In this document: in pieces, positions 1-4,828 of the stretch
Position numbering within the stretch: position 1 is the stretch's first letter
Layout of the letters: each line of letters begins with the position of its first letter
From: an uncultured Tolumonas sp.
Lineage (GTDB): Bacteria > Pseudomonadota > Gammaproteobacteria > Enterobacterales > Aeromonadaceae
Assembly: GCA_903931645.1 (NCBI GenBank)
Contig: CAIZDF010000440.1
Coordinates: 1 to 8,973 of the forward strand
DNA: 8,973 nt
Direction: 5' to 3'
Made by a program: the position numbers and the translations under genes
Notes under the pieces: generated by a model
What the model was told of the DNA's origin: nothing
The model's database searches: none
The model's input: only the letters and a program-made list of their open reading frames with translations

Positions 1-887
1 AGATGGCGCATGCTATGGCTAAACCAGGCCAGCAGGCAGACCGTGCCTGCTGTACCCAGCGCCATCAATAACACCGCGGCAATGCCCAGCATAAAAAGAC
101 CAATGGATTTGGCTAACACCAAAATCAACAGTGCGCCGGTGCAGGGGCGGATCCCCATCGTGAACATGATCGCCAGCTGACCGCGCCAGTCTTGTGCTTT
201 ATTCAACTGAACGATATCTGGTGTATGCGCATGGCCGCAGCCACAAGTATCGGTGTGCACATGTGAATGAGATGACGGGCCAGTATTACTAATGCCAACC
301 GTGATTTTGCTGTTCATTGGTTGTATTTTTTGGATCTTAATAGCATGGACTGTGGATCGGTTGCGCCAAAACAGATAAAGCCGATAAGCGGCACGCAGGC
401 TGAGATAACCGCCGAGTAACGCGACTAACCAAAAGCTGACATGATCTAACTGCATACCAAATTGCTGGGCACGGATCTGTGTCCAGCCGAAAATGGCGGC
501 GACAATGGTCATCAGCAGGATGGCCACCAAAGCTTGCATCAGTGCGGCACCCAGTGATATCCACATTGCGCGTTTTAGCTGACTGTTGTGCGTGGCCAGA
601 TAGGTGCTGAGTACCGCTTTGCCGTGCCCGGGGCCAACGGCATGAAAGACACCGTAAAGAAAACACAGCCCCAATAAGAAAATTTTAGTTTCAGGATTGG
701 GTGTTAAAGCGGCGCGTAATAAGACGGCCATCTCTTTGTGTAGTTGCCCTTGCCATTGCAACATCTGCCAGCTCAGCCACTGCCAGTGCAGAACTCCAGC
801 AAGCAAAATGCCACACAGCGTCAGGAAACCTGTCAGTAGTAAGATAAAGTTGATGCGATATTGATATTCATTGTTCAGGGATGACAT
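1..887 (-). CDS. NicO/RcnA-like metal transporter, C-terminus cut by window edge
   Basis: My translation of the minus strand from the ATG at 887 gives an open frame of 295 codons with no stop before the window edge. It is a polytopic inner-membrane protein of the NicO (nickel/cobalt transporter) family. A first hydrophobic segment lies at about residues 12-33. The next, at about 68-98, carries the family's His-rich signature HAVGPGHGK (H82, H88, K90). Further segments lie at about 107-134 and 150-174. A polar loop follows with a His/Cys cluster at residues 207-221 (five His, two Cys), then a second motif GIRPCTGA at 245-252. The start is supported by AAAGG ten bases upstream, and the reading frame overlaps the end of the DUF1007 gene by 13 nt, so translation is probably coupled. 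NicO proteins move Ni or Co, and RcnA is an exporter. The placement downstream of znuABC suggests zinc, but direction and metal cannot be read from sequence. Confidence 0.9.
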   Translation of the reverse strand, partial: MSSLNNEYQYRINFILLLTGFLTLCGILLAGVLHWQWLSWQMLQWQGQLHKEMAVLLRAALTPNPETKIFLLGLCFLYGVFHAVGPGHGKAVLSTYLATHNSQLKRAMWISLGAALMQALVAILLMTIVAAIFGWTQIRAQQFGMQLDHVSFWLVALLGGYLSLRAAYRLYLFWRNRSTVHAIKIQKIQPMNSKITVGISNTGPSSHSHVHTDTCGCGHAHTPDIVQLNKAQDWRGQLAIMFTMGIRPCTGALLILVLAKSIGLFMLGIAAVLLMALGTAGTVCLLAWFSHSMRH

Positions 888-1507
888 GTCAGCACAACCT
901 TTTCTGCAAACAGCGTACCTAAGCCTTTATCACTTTGTTGCGTCACATCCAGCGAGGCGGCATAAGCACTGATATCTTCCGGGGGTTTGGGTATTTCTAA
1001 TTTGGCGCTACATAATCCAGCTGCATCATCAGAAACAGAGACTGCACTGGCTTTATGATGCAACATTTCGACATAGTAGGTGGAATCATAAATAGATAAG
1101 GTAAACGTATTACCTTTTACGGGCAGTGGCTCTTTCAACGGCAATACAAAATGTAAATTGATGTGATATTCCTCTTTTTCAGTTCGATAGGCCGTTGGCT
1201 TGGTGAACGTGACCGGTTTTCCGTTGACATTCAAATGGGTTAGCCAGTTTTCGGAAGCCATAAATTCGATGCTGTCTTTGGCAAAATCCTGATACTGCTT
1301 TGCCAGAGGTTCTTTCTTTTGTTTCATATCTTCAATGATATTGGCGGAATACATATCATCGAAATGCCAAATCAGATCCAGCCCGGTTAACTGTTGCTGT
1401 TTATCAATCAGAAAGCGGGTTTGCAGATCCATCCAGGCATGAGGATGAGCCATCGCCAGCGGTGTGGCGAGGCTCAGTAAAACAAAAAGAAAAAACCGTT
1501 TGCTCAT
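875..1507 (-). CDS. DUF1007 periplasmic protein, NicO partner
   Basis: This 210-residue protein has a clear Sec signal peptide (KR at positions 3-4, hydrophobic core about 5-18, AMA before the cut) with likely cleavage between A20 and H21. The mature chain would begin HPHAW, so a free amino terminus and two histidines could form a metal site. Other candidate ligands are H48, D50 and D51 in WHFDD, and HH in VEMLHHKA. C166 and C208 could form a disulfide. I recognise it as the DUF1007 (COG3683) family, which is often encoded next to NicO transporters, as here. Its exact role is unknown, but a periplasmic metal-delivery or accessory subunit is the natural inference. The ATG shares one base with the TAA of znuA (TAATG), and the 3' end overlaps the NicO gene by 13 nt. 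Confidence 0.9.
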   Translation of the reverse strand: MSKRFFLFVLLSLATPLAMAHPHAWMDLQTRFLIDKQQQLTGLDLIWHFDDMYSANIIEDMKQKKEPLAKQYQDFAKDSIEFMASENWLTHLNVNGKPVTFTKPTAYRTEKEEYHINLHFVLPLKEPLPVKGNTFTLSIYDSTYYVEMLHHKASAVSVSDDAAGLCSAKLEIPKPPEDISAYAASLDVTQQSDKGLGTLFAEKVVLTCHP

Positions 1508-2415
1508 TACTGTTTCAACGCAGAAAGGATTTGAGTCGTATTGTAATGCATCATATCCAGATAGGTAGAGGCCGGGCCACTCTTGTCGGAAAGGGCATCC
1601 GAGAACAATTCTTTACCGGGATTAACGCCGGTTTCCTTGCTGATCTGTTGCATCAGTCGCGGATCAGAGATGTTTTCGACAAACAGCGCTTTGATCTTTT
1701 CTTTGCGGATCTGTTTGATGATTTTAGCCACATCACTGGCCGAGGCTTCTGATTCCGTACTCATGCCTTGTGGGGCAATGGTGGTGATTTGATAACGGGC
1801 AGACAGATAACCAAAGGCATCGTGGCTGGTGATCATTTTGCGTTTGTCTGCCGGAATGGCGGCAAATTCCTGCAGTAATGACTTATCCAGTTGCTCTAAT
1901 CGTTGGATATAGTTGCCGGCATTCGCCTGGTATTCCACTTTGTGTTCGGGGTCGATCTGGCTTAAACCATCGGCAATGTTGTGCACATATTGCACGGCAT
2001 TAGGAATACTGTGCCACGCATGCGGATCTTGTGCCGTATGTGGCGCTGCCTTGTTGTCATCAGTATCTGTAAATGTTTGTGGTTTGATGCTCTGACTAGC
2101 GGTGATCACTTTCCCTTTGTAATGACTGGCAGAAACCAGTCGTTCCATCCAACCTTCAAAACCTAAACCGTTAACCACAAACAGCTGTGATTTCGTCAGA
2201 CGGATCGTGTCTTGCGGGGTCGGTTGATAGACATGTGCATCCCCGTTCGGACCAACGAGTGTCGAGACGCTGACATGCTCACCGCCCACTTGTTGCACTA
2301 AGTCGCCCAGAATAGAAAAGCTGGCGACGACATTAATTTTGTCGGCTGCGAAGACAGTCTGTGTACAAAGCGCGCTAGTGATGAGTGTGGTGGTGAGCAG
2401 ACGAAAATAATTCAT
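1507..2415 (-). CDS. znuA: Zinc ABC transporter, periplasmic metal-binding protein (ZnuA-like)
   Basis: This 302-residue cluster A-I solute-binding protein captures metal in the periplasm and hands it to the ZnuB permease. A signal peptide spans residues 1-23 (cleavage near VFA/ADK). The four expected ligands can be seen by motif: H61 in GDAHVYQP, H132 in DPHAWH, H198 in TSHDAFGY and D273 in LFSDALS. The MSTESEASA stretch near 218-226 is typical of the family. Unlike E. coli ZnuA it has no long His/Asp/Glu-rich loop. The region before H132 is short and carries one extra His (H126), which resembles AztC-type zinc proteins. Manganese cannot be excluded from ligands alone, but the adjacent Zur operator and zur gene favour zinc. 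The start follows AGGAG (2421-2425) at five bases spacing and lies 9 nt after the znuB stop. Confidence 0.93.
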   Translation of the reverse strand: MNYFRLLTTTLITSALCTQTVFAADKINVVASFSILGDLVQQVGGEHVSVSTLVGPNGDAHVYQPTPQDTIRLTKSQLFVVNGLGFEGWMERLVSASHYKGKVITASQSIKPQTFTDTDDNKAAPHTAQDPHAWHSIPNAVQYVHNIADGLSQIDPEHKVEYQANAGNYIQRLEQLDKSLLQEFAAIPADKRKMITSHDAFGYLSARYQITTIAPQGMSTESEASASDVAKIIKQIRKEKIKALFVENISDPRLMQQISKETGVNPGKELFSDALSDKSGPASTYLDMMHYNTTQILSALKQ

Positions 2416-2424
2416 GAAAACTCC

Positions 2425-3303
2425 TTACGCTTGCAGATGAGAACGGCGTACATAACGCCAGATCAGACCGCTTTGACGGCCTAAAATAATCGACAGGAAA
2501 TAACCAACACCAAGCGTCAGAATAATCGCGGGGCTGGTTGGCCAACCCAGATGATAAGAGGTGAGTAAACCGACAAAGCTGCTAAACATCGCCAATATGA
2601 CGGAAATGAATAGCAGATGGCTTAGGCGATTCGTCCAGTAACGGGCGGTGATCGCGGGCAGGATCATGATCCCCACTGCCATCAAGGTACCAATGGCGTG
2701 GAAGCCCGCGATCAGATTCAACACCGCTAACAGCAGGAAGGCAATGTGTGCGACCGGTCCCATGCGGCTGACGCTGCCGAGAAAATCGGGGTCGAGGCAT
2801 TCCATCACTAATGGGCGATAGAGTAACGCCAATAGCACCAAAGTCAGTGAGGTGACACTGCCCAGCAGCCATAACGCGGCATCGTTGAGTGCCAGTGCGG
2901 AACCAAACAACACATGTAACAGATCAACACTGCTGCCATGTACTGAGATGATCATCACCCCCAGCGCCATAGAGATGAGATAAAACGCGGCCAGGCTGCT
3001 GTCTTCACCGCTTTCGGTGAGTCGCGCGACAAAACCGGAGAGGATCACTACTAGCCCGCCAGCGAGTAAACCGCCGATGGTCATGGCTTCTACCGACAAA
3101 CCGGCCACCAGATAACCTAATGCGGCACCGGGTAAAATGGCATGCGCCATTGCATCACCGGTCAGGCTCATGCGGCGTAACATCAGAAATACACCGACCA
3201 GTGGTGCGCTGAGTGAGAGCGCAATACAACCGGCCAGTGCGCGCAGCATAAAATCAAATTCAGCAAATGGCGCGATCAACCACTGCCAGAATAACGCTAA
3301 CAT
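2425..3303 (-). CDS. znuB: Zinc ABC transporter, permease (ZnuB-like)
   Basis: This is an ABC-3 family permease of 292 residues, nearly all hydrophobic, with about eight or nine transmembrane segments. It forms the inner-membrane channel of the zinc importer, probably as a homodimer. Family-typical features are the early stretch LMLRRMSLTGDAMAHAILPG, which holds the Asp-His pair, and the later GFHAIGTLMAVGIMILPA segment, the expected region for coupling to the ATPase. I chose the ATG at 3303, not the in-frame one at 3333. The 3303 ATG shares one base with the TGA of znuC (TGATG), has AGGA nine bases upstream, and gives the usual MLALFWQWLIAPF start; the earlier codon would place 30 nt inside znuC and add a charged, Cys-containing leader. 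The gene is translationally linked to znuC and followed 9 nt later by znuA. Confidence 0.93.
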   Translation of the reverse strand: MLALFWQWLIAPFAEFDFMLRALAGCIALSLSAPLVGVFLMLRRMSLTGDAMAHAILPGAALGYLVAGLSVEAMTIGGLLAGGLVVILSGFVARLTESGEDSSLAAFYLISMALGVMIISVHGSSVDLLHVLFGSALALNDAALWLLGSVTSLTLVLLALLYRPLVMECLDPDFLGSVSRMGPVAHIAFLLLAVLNLIAGFHAIGTLMAVGIMILPAITARYWTNRLSHLLFISVILAMFSSFVGLLTSYHLGWPTSPAIILTLGVGYFLSIILGRQSGLIWRYVRRSHLQA

Positions 3304-4046
3304 CAGGCAACATCCTTTTCTGCGATATGACAAATCGGTGCATGTTCATCGAACGATTCAATTTGATGACGAGCCTGTTGCCAATTTTCCGGCGTGATCA
3401 CCTCGGCTGTGTTGCCATAAGCAACCAACTGGCGAGCCAGTAATAGACTTTGTGGGAAATGATGACGCACCTGCTCGTTATCATGCAGCACGGCCAGGAT
3501 GGTGCGGCCCTGCTCATGCCAGTGGTGTAATAACTGCAGCAGATCTTGGCAAGTACGGCTATCGATGGCATTAAACGGCTCATCCAGCAGGATCAGCTGT
3601 GCATCTTGCAGATACAGACGGGCAAACAGTGTGCGTTGCAACTGACCACCGGAGAGCGAGGCAATCGGTCGATTAGCAAAACCCTGAATGCCTACCGCTT
3701 CCAGCGCATGTTCGATCTGATGGCGATGTGCTTTGGTCAGGCGGCCAAAACTGCCAAGCTGATGCCATAAGCCCATGCCGACCAGTTCGGTCACGCTGAT
3801 CGGGAATTGACGATCGATTCGCGATTGTTGCGGTAAATAGGCGATTTGTTCACGCGCGATATCACGCAGGTGTAACTGACCCTGCAGCGGTTTCAGTTGC
3901 CCCATAATGCCTTTCAGTAACGTCGATTTACCGGCCCCATTGGGGCCGACAATGGCTAGCAGCTCACCCGCCGGGATATGCACATTCAGATGGTGAATGG
4001 CGGGGTGACGGTCATAGCCCAGTGTCAGATTTTCGCAATGCAGCAT
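3303..4046 (-). CDS. znuC: Zinc ABC transporter, ATPase (ZnuC-like)
   Basis: This 247-residue ABC ATPase energises zinc import through ZnuB at the cytoplasmic face. All nucleotide-binding motifs are intact: Walker A GPNGAGKST at 34-42, Q-loop YLPQQ at 70-74, signature LSGGQLQR at 131-138, Walker B LILLDEP ending at 157 with catalytic E156, and switch histidine H188 in AVLHD. The C-terminal tail is rich in possible metal ligands (DEHAPICH), which is seen in some zinc ATPases but is of unknown importance here. The start lies one base after the stop of the upstream 43-codon reading frame. Its closest Shine-Dalgarno match is GGAG at 4058-4061, eleven bases away and inside that small gene, so ZnuC translation may depend on ribosomes finishing it. 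The gene ends in a TGATG overlap with znuB. Confidence 0.95.
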   Translation of the reverse strand: MLHCENLTLGYDRHPAIHHLNVHIPAGELLAIVGPNGAGKSTLLKGIMGQLKPLQGQLHLRDIAREQIAYLPQQSRIDRQFPISVTELVGMGLWHQLGSFGRLTKAHRHQIEHALEAVGIQGFANRPIASLSGGQLQRTLFARLYLQDAQLILLDEPFNAIDSRTCQDLLQLLHHWHEQGRTILAVLHDNEQVRHHFPQSLLLARQLVAYGNTAEVITPENWQQARHQIESFDEHAPICHIAEKDVA

Positions 4047-4047
4047 C

Positions 4048-4179
4048 TTAGTTCATGCTCCATAACAGTAATGCCCAGATCGGTAACAGCATCAGTAACG
4101 CCAGCAACAAACGTTGCCCGGCAGACCAGAACAGACTGGCGGCAGGTCGTGGTGTCGAAGAAGAGTGTGAATGCGGCAT
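4048..4179 (-). CDS. 43-residue membrane mini-protein heading the zinc operon
   Basis: This short frame, ATG at 4179 to TAA at 4048-4050, encodes 43 residues. The N-terminus starts MPHSHSSS, with two histidines after the initiator, followed by a Pro/Arg/Ser stretch. From about residue 24 to 41 runs one strongly hydrophobic, Leu-rich segment with W35 and W40 near its end; R23 in front suggests the N-terminus faces the cytoplasm. The start has a good ribosome site (AGGTG, seven bases upstream). The frame ends one base before the znuC start, so the two look translationally coupled. I do not recognise a family. It could be a small accessory subunit of the ABC permease, a leader peptide whose translation primes znuC, or both. 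A longer, out-of-frame minus-strand frame at 4025-4255 overlaps it but lacks these supports. Confidence 0.62.
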   Translation of the reverse strand: MPHSHSSSTPRPAASLFWSAGQRLLLALLMLLPIWALLLWSMN

Positions 4180-4186
4180 AAAACAG

Positions 4187-4191
4187 CACCT
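4187..4191 (-). promoter_or_regulatory. Ribosome binding site of the 43-codon gene
   Basis: Read on the minus strand this is AGGTG, seven bases before the ATG at 4179. It is the best Shine-Dalgarno match in the leader of the operon and serves the small frame rather than znuC, whose start is 140 nt further on. It is the main argument that the small frame is translated. Confidence 0.6.
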
Positions 4192-4213
4192 GCAGGTTAC
4201 AAAGTGCGGAGGA

Positions 4214-4228
4214 TGTTATAACATAACA
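4214..4228. promoter_or_regulatory. Zur operator between the zinc operon and zur
   Basis: The 15-mer TGTTATAACATAACA matches the gammaproteobacterial Zur box as I know it (TGTTATANTATAACA) at every fixed position but one. Its arms TGTTAT and ATAACA are exact inverted repeats around AAC. It lies 35 bases upstream of the 43-codon gene and about 100 bases upstream of zur. When zinc is plentiful, Zur should bind here and block the minus-strand promoter, whose putative -10 box it covers. The central position could also allow zur to repress itself. Confidence 0.85.
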
Positions 4229-4251
4229 CTCTTGATGAAAAGGATTCTCAA
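4223..4251 (-). promoter_or_regulatory. Putative sigma70 promoter of the zinc operon
   Basis: On the minus strand TTGAGA (4246-4251, five of six bases to consensus) is followed after exactly 17 bases by TGTTAT (4223-4228, four of six). The -10 box is one arm of the Zur operator, which is the expected layout for repression. Transcription would begin near 4216, leaving a leader of about 37 nt before the 43-codon gene. No other promoter was found inside the operon. Confidence 0.55.
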
Positions 4252-4327
4252 TCATGTTTTTTGCTGCTGAAAGGGCAGTGATTCGGTATCCTTAGGAAGT
4301 ATCTGGATATTCAGGAGATAGCGACAC

Positions 4328-4756
4328 ATGCAACATGCATCACCCCGTTGTGAGCACAATCAGGCTGGCTTGACCACCAACCGTAAGCTGGTGCTGGATG
4401 CGCTGTTGCAGGCTGATCGTGCGGTGAGTGCCTATGACGTGCTGCAATTATTGCGTGGCCAAGAGGTACATTGGCAACCGCCGACAGTCTATCGTGCACT
4501 CGCGTTTCTGGTCGAAGCAGGCATGGTGCACTATATCCAGTCGATCCAGAAATACATGGTGTGTCATCATCAGCACTGTGCGCATGTTACCCAACTGCTG
4601 ATCTGTCACCGCTGTGGTTTGGTGCAGGAAGTACCGATCCCCGAGTCATTGGTGGAGGCGCTGGAACAGCAGGCAGCGACGCATCAGTTCAAAATGATCC
4701 CGCAGTTTTTGGAATTACAGGGTATTTGTGCGGCCTGCGCCGAAATCACAGATTGA
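4328..4756 (+). CDS. zur: Zinc uptake regulator Zur (Fur family)
   Basis: This 142-residue Fur-family repressor senses cytoplasmic zinc. The N-terminal winged helix includes the recognition helix stretch PPTVYRALAFL at about 51-61. The dimerisation half carries the structural zinc site C93-x2-C96 and C134-x2-C137 (IC..CG and CAAC). Residues matching the regulatory site of E. coli Zur by motif are H68, C79, H86 and E101, so sensing should be intact. It is shorter than E. coli Zur (about 171 residues) because both ends are trimmed, while the core is complete. The ATG is preceded by AGGAG (4313-4317) at ten bases; no other nearby in-frame start fits. It is divergent from the zinc operon and presumably controls it. 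A zur promoter was not clear: TATAAC at 4217-4222 inside the operator is a candidate -10 without a good -35. Confidence 0.95.
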   Translation: MQHASPRCEHNQAGLTTNRKLVLDALLQADRAVSAYDVLQLLRGQEVHWQPPTVYRALAFLVEAGMVHYIQSIQKYMVCHHQHCAHVTQLLICHRCGLVQEVPIPESLVEALEQQAATHQFKMIPQFLELQGICAACAEITD

Positions 4757-4762
4757 TACTCT

Positions 4763-4799
4763 CAGCATCCCGCCATCATCGGGATGCTGTTATGCTTTA
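4763..4799 (+). terminator. Hairpin terminator after zur, weak T-tract
   Basis: A perfect 10-bp stem (CAGCATCCCG at 4763-4772 with CGGGATGCTG at 4780-4789) closes a 7-base loop seven bases after the zur stop. The tail TTATGCTTTA is T-rich but interrupted, so termination may be only partial. As glnE starts about 40 nt later with no obvious promoter, some read-through from zur into glnE is possible. Confidence 0.65.
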
Positions 4800-4828
4800 G
4801 GTAATTCTTGTCAACGGATTGCCTTCAT

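Noticed and set aside
337..666. A 109-codon minus-strand frame within the left-end gene
   Set aside because: It is Arg/Ser/Cys-rich shadow coding. The overlapping NicO frame has membrane segments and family motifs throughout.
3303..3333. An upstream ATG (3333) as the start of ZnuB
   Set aside because: It would add ten charged or Cys residues and overlap znuC by 31 nt. The TGATG junction at 3303 with an upstream AGGA fits better.
4025..4255. A 76-codon minus-strand frame spanning the znuC start and the operon leader
   Set aside because: It is out of frame with both znuC and the 43-codon gene, runs through the promoter and Zur box, and has no ribosome site or recognisable composition. The shorter frame at 4048-4179 explains the region better.
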